Shown here piece by piece: positions 24,101-39,100 of a stretch of 64,000 nucleotides of DNA (position 1 is the first letter of the stretch; the number at the start of each line of letters is the position of its first letter). Origin of the DNA: Burhinus oedicnemus (lineage: Eukaryota > Chordata > Aves > Charadriiformes > Burhinidae). Made by a program: the position numbers and the translations under genes. Location: positions 3,450,449 through 3,514,448 of the forward strand of contig VFFE01007859.1 of the NCBI GenBank assembly GCA_008921705.1, given 5' to 3'. The notes beneath the pieces were generated by a model. The model saw only the letters and a program-made list of their open reading frames with translations, searched no databases and was not told the DNA's origin.

Positions 24101-27100
24101 TATTGAAAATGGAGGCATACATAACTTAAAGCCAGGTCCTGAGTTAGTGGTAGATATCGTTACCCTCCAGCCTGACCAAAGCAAACTCACTTGGGGGAGG
24201 AAAAAAACCCACCCTGTGTTATCAAACTGCTCGTATACCGTAACTATTTGCTGGGACTACTGCTTATCCGTTTCGTCTCACACGCACTCTGTAACTAGAT
24301 AGCCAGTCTGTAGCCTAGACAGGACCAAAAGAGTATCCTAATTCGGTTTGTATCTTTAAAGATCTCTAGCTCTTTTTCTCTACTTACAGCTATCACATAG
24401 GCCTAGTAAGCTAATCTTGTGACTGCTGCCCTCCTCTCATTAAGTTCTGATGTTCCCACTATTAGGCTAAATTCACTCAAACTGCACATGATGAATTATC
24501 AGCTGTCCTGCAAAGGGAGATAAATTTCACCTTTACATTCTTCCCCAGTCTTCTGAGCTGTAAAGTGATTTACCCACCAAGTCATTAGCGCACATTGCTC
24601 CTACTCCTCCCTAACTGCATGGTAAATTCCTATTGGCATCAAATGGAAAGAATTACAAGTCGCCCACAGAAAGGACAGATACCAGCCAAGCTGGCTGGAG
24701 ACTCCTTCAGGACAGAGTTCAAGTTCTTGCAAAGATCTTATCAGGTCTGATTACTGGTAGTATAATCAGCTCAAAGACTGAGTATAGCTAAAAAAGGACA
24801 GAATTTACGCTTTAAAAATATTTAACCTACTACAGAGCATTTGGGAATAGGAGGTCTGCGTAAGCTGCGAAGTAGTCCTTACTCTAATGGCAATTATAAA
24901 CAGTCTGTGGAAGCATTACCTTTTTCACAACATTGTCCAAGTCAACTATCATATGATGAAGATTTTCTTCTGCAGCAATAATGTGAGATTTGGCTCCTGC
25001 GATCTGAGACTTCTTGGCATTCTCGATTACGCCTTTCATCTTCTCTAACTCTTCTCTGAAAAGGGAAGAAGCTGCTAATTATAACGCATACAGAAAAGTT
25101 TCCTTTATGCTATCTGTACTTATAGGAAGAGCTACTGGATAACTCTGCTGGCGCTTCCCATCTGCCAGCTCTATGGATAAGATGCTGTGATTAAAGATTT
25201 TTCTTTCCAAAGCCTGAAGCCTAAAGATGTCAGTGTGTCTATTCCATGTAAAATGAGAATTATTTGTGGTACAATTAGTACTTAGGACTCAAGACGTAGT
25301 TGGAGGGGGCAGATGAAAGAAAGTTCACTGAAAGTAGTTAGTATTAGTAAAACTAAGTTAATATTAGAAGGCAGACATTTCCATCACATAACAGAGTATC
25401 AAGGAAACATTTTTAATATAGATGGCTTACTCTTGCAGAAGTGTTTTGGACATGGTGACTGCTGGAGATAAATGAGGATGGGAGAAAATTTATAGACCTC
25501 TGTAAAGATAGATTCTTTTTTTTTTTGTAATTAAGAAAGAACCAGTTTCCTCTAGCATAATTGGAAATCAAGGGGAAAATTAAAAAGCGTTCCTTTTCCA
25601 AATCCATTCAAACCAATGGAGGTTTCTAATGACCTCACTGGAATAAGGAACAAGCTTTAAAATAAAATAAAATAAAATAAATAAATAAATAAATAACAGC
25701 AAAGACACCCAGTAGAGCAATAGAGAATGAAAGCTAGTGCATCTGGGGTTTCGGTTAGCTTTGTTTTACTCTTTGAAACCTCAGTTATGCCACCTAATTA
25801 TTTTTAGTCAGCACAGCAACTTCAAAGACAAGAGAACTTTGTAACTTAAATAGCAACTGCACAACTTCAAGGATGATGTTCCCCTCTTTTTACTGTTGCC
25901 TTCTTACTTCTATCCTCATTACAAGAGCAACTTGGAGATGTTTGTCTGTCATCTTATTTTTGCTGCTATAATGCCTACACGATGAGTCTGCACACCAGAC
26001 TCAATGCATATCAATGCAGTTCATAGTTTTCACTAAGCACATTTCTATGAAAAAATCTAACGTTAAAAGCAACTCTGCTGACAGATGGAACTGCCAAACA
26101 ATGCTGTAAGGTTTAATTTTTCATTATAACTAAAAGCTAGTGGTGTTACTGACTCAATACACAGAGTGTGGAGTCACGGAGCCCTTAAAATAGGTTTAAT
26201 ATTGAATAAGTTATCAAAAAATAATTTTAAAAGGATTATGCTCTTTTTTTTTTTTAATTTTACTTGAACTTACCAACACTATACATAAATACTAAGGAGA
26301 TAAACAAGTCCTTAAAAAGAAGAATAGGACTGTTTCAAACTCTGGTACAGTGAGGACCATGTGCACAGGCACCTAAGATGTACACACTGCAAATTAAAAT
26401 ATTCGTTGGTGTATGTGACTTTTTTTTTATTTGGCACAAACACATCAGTTTAATATGAACACGGGTGACTGCATACTTTCTAGAAAATCATTTAGTGTCT
26501 GCCAGCCCTAGCATGGGTGATGTTAATTTACCACTTGATAAACCTTAAAAACAAGCAACTTACTTGGCTTTCAAAAGGACGTCAGCAGCTTCATCCACTG
26601 CTCTCCTCCGATCCTTCAGCGCTTCCTCCAGAGTGCGCCACTGAGATGCTTTGTTCTCCCCACCAGCCTAAGAAGCATAGATTCCTAATTAGGGCCACCA
26701 CAGTCATGAAATAAGAGTTATAAATAAAATTATTAAAAATAAAAAATAAAAAAAAATAAAAGGAAAGAAAGCCCACCAAGATTCAGAAGTGGCGACACTC
26801 ATTTCACTCAAACTGAGCAACATTTTTGTGTTTTACCAACAGCACGGCTGGAAGCTTTACAAATGTTTTTTCCCCTTCCATTGTTTTGTTTTGTTTGATT
26901 CTTAATGTTTTTCTCCACCTGAGCAACAGCCATTTGTTCACATAGAAAAGCTTGTGTGAGGATCACTGTATGGTGCCACAACATTTTTGGGGAAAAACCT
27001 CAACATGTATTAAACTACTGTAATACTTAAAAATTGCTTTTAAGCTTAATACTTAGAGTACTGTAATACTTTCAAGTGGCTCAACTTTAAAGTAAACTTA

Positions 27101-30100
27101 ATAGTTAAGCTTAAAAGCAAACTCTTAAGATACTTGTTTTTCTAACTACTAGATTAAATCTCAAGTGTTTGTTCAGTTGCCCGTATGCCCCTGTTTGTTT
27201 GATTAACTACTGAATTATATTATCTGCTCCAGAATCGAATAGGATGCTGTGGTTCCACACAAACTCCAGCACTGGCACACCAGAACCACAAGCTGGTATC
27301 GCTTATACATCCCCTACTCATTTCCAGACAAGAAACAAACAATCCAGCAAGAAGATTTTGGCAAAGGGAATGGTTCAACAGAGTTATAGGGTGGACAGTA
27401 TGATACCCTACTATATCTAGGTAAAAAATGGGCTTGTGAATTAAAATACAATGTGAAGACTACCAATGTATTAACTTGAACCTTTCTTCTTGCAAAAGGG
27501 AAATAAAGGAGTTGGGAAAGAAAAACCCCAAATTCAAAAGCAAACCCACTGTATTATTCAACTACACCACATTTCACAAGATTAGTTAAAACTGTGGTAA
27601 AAGTAAAGACATTGCAAGAAAAGCTTCCAACTTTAATTATGAAATGAGAAGTTTTGCTGAACACAATACCAAAAAAAAAAATTATCCCCATTTGTCCAGT
27701 TTACCTCAGAATTGTCCATGGCCTCCTTCAAAATTTGTGAATGGGCATTCACTGCTTGCACAGCAGACTCCTGGGCAGTAATGGCCTGAAGAGTTACACG
27801 AGCTGTTGTGCTTAGGGCTCCTTCTAGAGTTGCTGCAAGGGCTGGAAAAAAAATTAACTGAATTAAACTATAAAGAAAAGAGCCTTAGAATTAGTAAAAT
27901 GACACATTATATCCTTCTTTTATTTTCTCTGACTCAAAAGAGTTGGTCAGCTGGGGAACTATGCTTGCAGCCTACAGAAGAAGAAAGGTTGCCAGAATAC
28001 GCTCCTGATTTAGAGGAGTACCAAGGTGCAAGTCTGCACTTACAGTAATAAAGCTACTCAGTGGAAGACCTTTACCATGGTTTCTGCAGGGAGATGCATC
28101 TAACCCAGAAGATTTTTTTTTTCCATCTTCACTTGTTAGAATCGTTATTAAGAGAAAACGAGTACATTTTCCTATCTTCCACAAGGAAGATACATTCCAA
28201 ATACAGTTATCCTTCCTAGTCAAGGCGGCAGTGGACTTAACTATCTATTCCTATTCAGACAGGAGCACAAATGAGCTATTAATTATTCAAGCAGGAACCA
28301 AACCAGAATGGTTAATGAGAGTGAGCAACATCTGCCTTTCTGGAGTCAGACATTTATTTCTAAATAGTAGGGTAGGGTCAGTAGGGTAAATCCACCTTTC
28401 CAGTAAAACTCCTCTGGATTTTTTCAGTGTAACATCTCAACTTCTTCACTTGCAAAAAAGTCCTTGTACGAAGGAGACAACTAATGCCAAGCCTCTTGTT
28501 TCTGTTCACATTGCTCTTCTGCACCAGACACAGCTCTGAACAGAAGCAGCAGCAGACCACAACCAGCATGTCTACTCCAAGACCATTAAGTCCAGGCTTG
28601 TACAGCCTTCTCATCCCTCATGTGCAACAACAGCCCAAGGCTCAGACTTTGGCTGAGGACCAAAGCACTCGGAGGAAAGTCTGTGGTCAACACATCTGCC
28701 AAGATCCTGTTTCATGCGCACAGTGGTCGGACAGGTCAGATCAGACACAGCACACTGAGCCAGCGCCTCTTCCACCATCGGCCCTTTCCAAGCACAAAGA
28801 GATTAATAAAATAAAAAGGCCGCAGCTCCCATAGCAGGCTGAAGTATGTCCAATATGTAGCCTCAGTACTGTTAAACTCCCTTTCATGCTTATTTTCACT
28901 GGCTACGCCTATGTTGACAGTAAACTTTCACTTACTTTAAATACAGTTTCTGTTCAGCATCCTTGTAGTCAATGTCTGTAGCCTACCCACTCCCAAAGAC
29001 TCCTTCCCTCGCCACAGAAGGTCTGCAGAGCCATTGCAGTACGACATCCTTGCACTGCCCTAAGTCAGAAGTCACCCTTCAACACCCATTTACTTCTCCA
29101 AGAGGCTGGTCTCCCTCTTGTCCTCATCAACACTGGCTGGAGGACAATATGGAAGCTTTCTAATACTGCAAGCAATCTGCAGCTTGAGGTGGGTTTGCTT
29201 TCAGAAGGTAACTACCAAGGTAGATGGCTACAGATTGCCTGGACATACTAGACAGCAAAACACCATCTACCAAAAAAAAATTTGCTATTTTTCTGGCTTC
29301 CCCTGAGGCAAACCAGGAAAGGACCCCGATTTAAACAAAACTCCCAATTTAAACAATCATACTGCAGCCAAACCAAGACCAAACAGCAGCCCAAAAGCAT
29401 TTAAAATCTAACAATCCAAGTGGGGAGTGAGAAGGAAGCAAAGCTCATTGTTTTGAGCACAACACACAAGGAGGACATGAGTTTTGGGGCACAAGAAAAG
29501 TGAGACCACCTCTCAGTAATATTATTAATAGGTCTGGCTGAGTTAGAACCCAAGCGAGGAATTGTCATAGTTCCCAACGCAGAACTTACAGGCAACTCTT
29601 CCCAGCACCTTGAGATACCGTCCCTGAACCACTACAGAAAAAGTTGAGGCAGCAGCTCTGTAGACAAGCACGTGGGGATCCCAGAAGATGGCAACCTGAA
29701 CACGGGTCAACAGCATGCAAGTCCTAACCATGAATAGGGCTGCATCAAACGAGCACATCCCACAGATCAAGCGAAGGAATGATTTCCCTCTAATTGGCAC
29801 TTACAAGACTACATCTAGAATATGGTGTCTCATTTTGAGAGCCTCAGTGTAAGAAAGGTACAAACAAACCAGGGAGCGAACACTGGAGAGGCACTAAGAT
29901 GATATGGAGATGGGAGCACGTGACACAGATGAGAGGCTGAGGGATCTGGGCTTCCTCTAGCCTAAAGAAGAGAAGCCAAAGGGGTATCTTAAGTAATGCC
30001 TTCCACATCTAAAGGAGTGTTACAGAAGAGACTGAACCAGACTTCTCAGAGGTGCCCAGAGAAAGGGCAAGTAGTAACAGATCCAAGTGCCAACAAAAGA

Positions 30101-33100
30101 AATATATATGATGTATTAAGCTCTCCATCATAAGAAGCACTGGCAAAGCTTCTTAGTGGATGGAAGAAGCTTCAACACCACTCCTTCTGCCAACACAACG
30201 CAGGGACAACAAAGAGGTGCGTAAGCAACTTAGAACTCTAAAGCCAATACAGTCCAACAATTCTTCTATCACGTATAACACATCTAGGGAAAACTATCAG
30301 TAAGGACTTACCCGATATCTTCTCTTGCTCCTCTTTGTCTTGCTGGGCAAGCCGGGCCGCAACTTCTTCTGGTGACCGTTCTTTTATAGCATGAGAATCT
30401 TCATGTTCTTTACCTATTCAGAAGCAAAAAGTTAAACTGTTTTAGCAGAGAGTCCAAATTAGTATATGGACTACTCGTAGGGATGCAACTTTCTTTTCAA
30501 AACTGATTTTTATCTGACTTCTGCAAGAAGCCATGCTGAAACTACCTCAAGCTTTTTTATGCCCATAACCGCAAAGGCCAGTCTCAAACCTTAAAATTAA
30601 AAATAGTGGCATGGCTACCTCACATGCATCTGTAGATTTTATGTTGTCTAGTTACGAAAATATAAAAGATGCAGAAGTGAAAGGCAAAGCAAGAACTGGA
30701 AAACACTGATGGAGCCAAGTTTAAATTTTAAGTGAATATCTGATCTTATTTTTTTTCAGTTCTCCTTTGCATGCTTGGACACTCCAGTGAAAGTAAAGAA
30801 AGATTAGCAAGGGAACTACAGTTGAATCACTATTGTACTCTATTCCCTAACCTAAGGCTACTTAAAATGCCTTTAAGAGTGAGCATTGACTTAAGTAATT
30901 CTCTCAAGACCAACAGCAAGTCTGCATCCGAACTGAGGAGAGAGCCCAGACCTCTCAGCTCTCAGACTCATGCTGCAACAAAACCCACCAGGTTACCTTT
31001 TAATAATGCTGATGCTAACTCTGAAGAATGTATTTACTTATTGCTGGCATACTTTTTATGAAGTGTGTTCATACATAAAGAAATCAATATAATCTCATCT
31101 GAAAGAGACTGTCATATAGAAGCTAGTGTTTCTTGTTGAGTTAAACAAGAAATGCAGTTTCTTCCCTTGGCCCTGGGCAGACACGCTTTTCTGAAGAGCA
31201 ATCAGAAAGCCACAAAGAGCAGAGGCAAACTGAACTGTACAAGTCCCAGTTCAGCATCAAGGCAGGCTTTCCTCTTGTGTTCATGCCTATACCTGTCCCA
31301 GCTATCAATCTCAGCTTCTCAGTATGTTAAAAATGATTAACAGATGATGGAAGTTGTTTCTTCTGCAAAAGGCACAAAGAATCATGCCTTTAAAAACTGA
31401 CTACTACCAACACAGAAGTAAGAATTTATACACTCAAAGCTACAGGATTTTGTTTTTCATCATCATGTTCACATGATTTTTTTCACCTTCTTCAGTCTGT
31501 ATGCCCGGAGCTGGCACCGACATGGCTACACCTGTCGCGGAGATGATCTGTGCTGCAGCCTTGCCTGCTGTTAAATACAGTAATAGAATAAAACCAGTTA
31601 GTATATATGAGCTATAAAGTAAGAAAAGGAATACATGACTTATACCAATGCACGCAGCCTGGCAAACGAACAGGAGGAACCAGAGCTCTGTGCTCAGTCA
31701 GAAAGTTATGTATCACAGGAATAACTGAAACATGGTGGGACAACTCACACAGAGGCTCACGGTGGACAGCTATAGGCTGTTTCATAAAGACAGTCAGGGA
31801 AGAGGAGGAGGACTCACGCTCTACGTTAAGTAGAACCATGAACGTACAGAAGTCAACTACAGCGACTATGGAAACCCTATCAAATGCCTCTGGGTCAAGA
31901 TCAGAGGGGTTGTCTCCAAGGGGGGGTCTTACAGTAGGCATCTGCTACCGCCCTCCAAACCAAGATGATAAGGCCAACGAAGCAATATTTGGGTCACTTA
32001 AGCAAGCTTCAGGTCAACAGAACCTGGTTCATATGGGTTACTTCAACTACCCAGACATTTGTTGAAAGAACAATACAGCAGCTCCGGTGTCATCTGTCAA
32101 GTTCCTGGAATGTGTGGAGGACTGCTTCCTCATACAAATGCTACATGTGCCAAATGAGGCACAAACCAAGAAAACCTGCTTTGTACTATCTCAGTGACAG
32201 CCTTGGCTGAAGTGATCACACTATTGTGGAGTCTGGGATCCTGCTGAACATGCTGAAGGTCAGTACTAAGACTAAGGTTTTGAATCTTAGAAGAGGAATC
32301 TTTAGCTTGCTCAAAGCCCAACTGGGAGGGATTCCATGGGAAGCTTCCATGGAAGATAAAGGAGCTAGCGCGTGCTGGGAGTTTTTGAAGAACACTCTCC
32401 TGGAAGCACAAAAACAGTTCATCCCCTTAAAAGGTAAGGGAAGTAAGCAGAGCAAGAGACTTAACTGTGAGCTTCCGAGTCTGCTCAAAACCAAAGAGAA
32501 GCGTACCAGAGACGGAAAAGCAGATGAATACCTGTTTTGAACTACAAGGGCATTGCCAGGGCGTGCAGAGATGCAGTTAGAAAAGCAAAAGCTCAGCTTG
32601 AATTGAAATTGGCCAGAGATGTCAAAAAACTACAAGAAAGGGTTCTTCAGATACATAAACACCAAGCAGAAACAGAAGGAAAATATTGGCCAACTGAAAC
32701 AGGAGAGGTGAATTAGTCACCAACAATGCTGAAAAGGCAGAGGTTCTCAACACTTCCTTCACCTCTGTCTTTACCAGCACTGTTGGGCCCCAGGCCTTGG
32801 GAACAACAATCCAAGCTGATGCAAAGACAGACCCACCTCCAGTGAAGGAAGAGTTGGTATAAGAACTATTACAGGAGCTTGACCCCTACAAATCGATGGG
32901 CCCTGACAATATCCACCCGAGGGCGTTCAGGGAGCTGGCTGATGTCCTTGCGAGGCCACTCTCCATAATCTTTGAGAAGTCATGGAGATTGGGGGATGTC
33001 CTGGAAGACTGGAAGGCAGCTAATTTCACCCTCATCTACAAGAAGGGCTTAAAGGAGGATCCAGGAAATTACAGGCCCATCAGTCTTACTTCAGTCCCTG

Positions 33101-36100
33101 GGAAAGTTATGGAATTAATCCTCCTGGGGGCTACCACAAGTCAAATGAAGCACGTGATTGGGAAAAGCCAGCACGGATTCACCAAGGGCAAATTGTGATT
33201 GACAAACCTGATCACTTTCTAGGACAAAGTAATCTGCTCGGTTGACATGCAGTGAGCAGTGGACATTGTTTACCTGGATTTCTGCAAGGCTTTCGACACT
33301 GTTCCCCACAGCGTCCTCCTCGAGAAACTGATGTGTTACAGTCTAGGCAAGTGGCCTGTGCGGTGAGTGGGGAACTGGCTGACGGGCCGCACCCAGAGGG
33401 TGGTGGTAAATAGCTCCTTTTCAAACTGGCAACCTGTCACAAGTGGGGTCCCCCAGGGATCGATACTGGGCCCAATGCTGTTTAATATCTTCACAAGTGA
33501 TCTGGGTGATGGGATCAAGTGTACCCTGATGAAGTTTGCCGATGATACCAAACTGAGTGGGGAAAGTGGACACTTTGGAAGGGAGAGCCACCCTGCAGGA
33601 AGACCTGGATAGGCTGGAAGAGTGGGCTAACAAGAACTTTCTGAAGTTCAACAAGGACAAGTGTAAGGTCTTGCACCTGGGAAAACATAATCCAGGAGTG
33701 CGGCACAGGCTGGGATCTACCCAGCTGGGGAGCAGCTCTGTAGAAAGGGACCTGGGGGTCCTGGTGGACAACAAGCTCAATATGAACTAACAGCGTGCTG
33801 CTGTGGTAAAAGAAAGCCAACAGGATGCTGGGTTGCATCTACAAGGGCATCAGCAGCAGAGATAAAGTAGTCATTATCCCACTCTACTCAGCGCTTGTCA
33901 GGACACACCTGGAATACAGTGTTCAGTTTTGGTGCTCACTATACAAAAAAGGTGTGAGCAGGCTGGAGAGGGTCCAGAGAAGGGGCACCAAGATGATCAA
34001 AGGACTGGGAAGCCTGCCATACAAGGAAAGGCTGAGAGAACTGGGTTTGTTCAGCCTTGAGAAAAGGTGACTTAGGGGAGACGTTATCACCATGTTCCAG
34101 TATTCAAAGGGTGGCTACAGAGAAGATGAAGACTCCCTTTTTTACAAGGAGTCACATGGAAAAGACAAGGGGTGATGGGTACAAGTTACTCCTGGGGAGA
34201 TTCCTACTGGACACAAGAAGAAAATTTTTCACAATGAGAACAATCAGCCATTGGAATAATCTCCGCAGGGAAGTGGTGGATTCCCCAACATTGGGCACTT
34301 TTAAGATTCAGCTGGACAGGGTGCTGGGCCATCTTGCCTAGACCGTGCTTTTGCCAAGAAAGTTTGGACCAGATGATCCATAAGGTCCCTTTCAACCTGG
34401 TATTCTATGATTCTATGACTTATATTTTTTCCTTTGTAGAAACATATTATTTGGACACTGATATTATTATTTCCAGAAAAAGAGAATTTCCTGGACAAAC
34501 AGCAACCAGGTAGCACTTACACATACACACACACACGGCCATGAGAGATAAATGTAAAAAGATGTCACAACTGCTCCTCTCTAAACCAGTTCCATTTAAT
34601 CTGTCTTTACAGTACCTCAGTAATTATCCAAAATTAAGCTTCTTGCGCTTGCATGAAGAAGAGGTAAATGGCCTCAGAGTGCAGCACCCAAAGTGCTCTT
34701 TCTGCTGAGTTTCATATCTAAACTGTGCAGGATAGTCAGTTTGTGTTAGATTCCAAATATTCTATAAGGTAAACAGATTTAAAAAAACACCCAAAGAAGC
34801 CAAAAAAAAAGCTAAATCCATTTTAGACAAATTTTCTCATGACTGAAAAGAAAATAACATTAATTATAAGAAATTATAACATACTCATCTTCAACGGCTC
34901 CAAAAGTCTATTTTAATCTACCCTAGGATGTATGATGTAAGAGATCATTAAGTCTTTTGCTTCTGTCTACATGACATCCTGTAAAGTTACCTTCTTTTTC
35001 TTCTGAAGGAGCAACAGCTTCTGTTTTGCTCATCTGGGATTTCGTAGTGGGCTGTTTAGACTCCTTCATTACTTCTGCTACAGATGAGATCTTCAGTGGA
35101 CCTTGCTGTATCTTGAAAAAAAACAAAAGAAACATAATCAGTTTTCGAAATGGCCTGTGTTCTTTTCCATTATAACAGAAAAGAACATCTCCATGTCCAG
35201 ATGACTGTATCATAAATCTAAACTTCAAGGTACATGTGAAAACAGTAGCAAAGCCGTATAACTTCTTGCCTTGATTTTTAATTTAGAAGGAATCTTTACA
35301 ATTTTCACCTCTCCAAAACTGAAGGTATAGTAGAGGCAATTTTCACTACAAATATTTATTAAGGTATACATACAAAGCAAATAATTTCATGCCCCAAACA
35401 TTGCAAACACTTCCAAGTGTTCTGAAAGACTACAGATAATGCAGAAACTATAAAAACCACAAGTAAAAGAAGGTCTGAAACAATTCCAGAAAGCAGGACA
35501 TTATTTAGTCCATACAGGTATACCTTAAATGAATTCAGTTGACACTTCTTCTCTTAATTTCATACCTCATCAAAAAAAAAATTAGGCCACCAGTCTTCCC
35601 AACCCAGCTTCAGTTTCTCAGATAAGTGCTCCAACAGCTTGCTCCTCAATTGTAATTTTTTGTCCACCAACACTTATGGGAGTTCCACCTCCCATCCTGC
35701 CCAATTTCTAGGCAATTCCTTTTCAACTTGTAGTGGAAAATATCTATAATTGTTTTAAAGCTACGTAACTGCATAATTAAAAACATGTTTAAAAAGAACA
35801 ATCATGATTTTATCTGGTTATCAGTGAAAAGAAGATGCTCCGGGCATGTGTTGTGGGTTTGACAGGCATGGAAGTATTAGATCTGCATGGCTTTACTGAT
35901 TTCCCTTTGAAAGGATCCAGATGCTAGTGTTCATGGCAGACAAACACTTACTCAAGTGCAGAGTATTGCAAGTTTTTATATTAATCCTTTAATATCCATC
36001 ATGCAAAGCCACAAGGTAAAAATAAAAGCATCTGAGTTAGAGCCACGACTGAGTAGCTGATACCTTTGCCATCTGACCAGTCTGTTTTGCAAAATTTACT

Positions 36101-39100
36101 AGTGTCTGGGAGGCATTAAGAGCTTGGATGATCACACATGAAGTGTAGCTAAAACTAGAAGAAGTATAGTTTTGATTAACTGGTAGTCTCCCATTCATTA
36201 AGAAGAGCTTTCTTAAACTCCAATTAAAAATATTTTGGGTTTTTTGAAGGTCAAATGGCTTCTGAAAGCTCAGGACAGCCATGGTCAGCACAGCTTTCCA
36301 GCATTCTTGGTTAATTGGGAAGCATTTGCTTTCAGATGCAGGAACAGAGAAACTTCCAGATTGGATTTCCAGAGTTGTGCTGAAAGCAGTATCAGGTTTT
36401 TCTTTCTGCAGGATCAGGTCACTAAGATTTCAAAGTATGGTGCTTACGTATGGCTCTGTACCATTCAAAGCTTTATTTATTCAAAAATGTTCTCAGACCT
36501 CTTTAAAATAATTTCAGCTTAGAATAACAATTTAATCCTGCTACATCACTAACTACACTAAGCCTTCAGTAAAATGGTTAAATTCTAGCACGTCACCTAC
36601 TCCTCTATCTCCCCAATTTATTTCTGAGTATAAGCAGAGCAGCTGTTCAGTTAGGATCCTACTAGATTATTTTACTGTAAATAAAAACAACAGTTTTACA
36701 ACCCACAGACCACAATCACAAGACAGTAAGGGGAAACATACAAGCATCGCCCTTATGCAGCACAAAGTAGTACCTCAGTTCGTAATTCTTAAACCTTGTT
36801 AATTTAAGAATTCTTAAATTCTTATCACACAGCAAAATTAATCAGAATTTGAAAACTAAGAGCAGACGCTCTCTTTAAAAAAGAAAAGAAAAAAAAGAAA
36901 GGGTGGAAGTGAATGTGAAACACTTACTGGTTTCTTTGGCATCGGTGCGCTATAAGGTGCGGGACCAAGTGCCATCTCAAAGAGTTTATCTGAGTAGGGA
37001 ACAGCCTTCTCTACGCTCTCCCGGAATTGCGTATCATAGCTGGCATACAGGACTGTTCCACCTACTCCTCCACCCACAAACAGGACACCTGCACCAATGA
37101 TTTTGCCTGCAGAAACACTAGGGGGGAAAGAAGAGCGCAAGTTATGTAAATTCTATTATATGACAAACATCAAACTGTTTGTGAGACTTTAGCTTACAGC
37201 TGGCAACAACCACTCTGTTCCAGAAGCTTGCCAACAAACCCAGCACCCACTTTAAATCACTTTCAGCACCAGCAAATCCCTGGTACTGTACTGGTTGATG
37301 ACTAATCCAAAGATAAGATGGCAACCCACAACCTTCCTTCTAAATATTGATAATCTTGATTAGCTTCATTTCAATCTGACTGAATCAAACAACACACAAA
37401 ACCAGGAGAATAAGTTATTCAACAACAAAAAAATTCCACCACTACCAACTCGCTCTCAGGTGAAACTAAGGAGCAGATTCCCTCTTGGTCAACACAACGG
37501 AAGAACCAATTCCACCCTCCAAAACCTTCTACATACCCAGACTCTCCCGAGGAGGTAGCATATCCACGGTACAGTCGTAATGGACGGAGTGACGCTCTCC
37601 CACACCGGCTATTCTGCAAGGAGTGGAGGAGGCAAGAGTTAAGCAGTGAGCACGTGTAAACACTCCTTCACCTCAACAGCAATATCAGACCATCGCCACA
37701 TCTTACGCATCCTCTAAAGGAAAGCAGCAACCTGCACTACAGCAGTGATGTTGGACGCTGTTTTCCCTAAACAAAAGAGTTTTCTCACGTGCAGCTTGCA
37801 GGTTAAGGGCATTTTACGAAGTAATGAGACATTTTGAAAAATGAGAGAAACAAACCCACCCCAGCTTATTTCTGTGATTATTTTGCCTATTTATGTTCCC
37901 TACTTCCAGTTTGGGCAGTACAACTAGGTTAGTCCAGATTCTCTTCAACAATCTCATGCACTAGAAGAGCTCAGCTGTGAGCAGTGCAGAAGACAACAAC
38001 AGCTGTTTAAATACTTAAAACTATTAAAAATTATATTTAATACTTAAAAGTATTTTTCTTTCTGAAGACCCACTTGAGCTTCCAAATCAAGACTTCCTCT
38101 TTAAAAGAATTAACAACACATCCACTTTCCAGGTAGATATCAGATTATAATATAAATGAAATTACTATATGAAGAGTGATATTTCATTATATACTACTTA
38201 ACAAAACCCACATTACCCAGGATTTTTATCTTCTTTATATTTTATCTTAAAATTAAGATTAACTGGAAAGACTGGTTAAGCTACTCCAGCCTACAGAAGG
38301 AAAACTCTGTCCCCCTCAGGTGTTTTTTTTCCCCCCACACATGAATTGCTAAGAGAGGAATACAGAACTCACGGGAAATCAGAGCACAAGGCACAAAAGG
38401 AACTTTTCCCACAGTTGAGATATTCTGGGCAACTAGAAATTTTTTATTTAAAAAAAAGAAAAAAGAAAATTGAGGGATGTTTCACTACAACATAACCCCA
38501 GAACATAAGTTTCTCTATTTCCTTTTGCATATGGCAATAAGCAACAAGCAAAAGTCTTGTGGTTTAGGTCCCATCCTTGTCCAACAGTGTAGAGAGGAAA
38601 GGCAGGAACACTGAATTCTTATTTTTTCCAGAAGAGCAGCCAAATTTTTTTAGTTAGTAACAGGAGCATGAGTACAGCAACAGGAAATACGCTCTTCTTA
38701 CCCCCGAGACCGTCACGAGCTCTAGCTGTGCTCTGTAGTCGATTTTCTGATTTACAATGGACAGAATGGGAGACAAAATAATAAATATATTCTGTAATAT
38801 TTTTGATTATTAGACTTGATTGCCCCAGAAGCATACACCAAGGCTTCACGAGTCCTTTCAAATGGAACACCACTAATAAAAGCCTCTTAAATCATTTTGT
38901 AATCAACTGCTGGACATGTTTCTGAGTCTCAATAGGTCCCTATTACACCATGAAGCATAGGATAAGCAAAATATTTGAGCATTACGCATACAGCTCAACT
39001 CAATAAAATGGGGGGGGAAGTTATTTTCTATTGATCTGTTCAATTCCAGACCTTTCCAACACGCTGAGTTTACATTATTTTGCCTAATGCTCACATGGAA

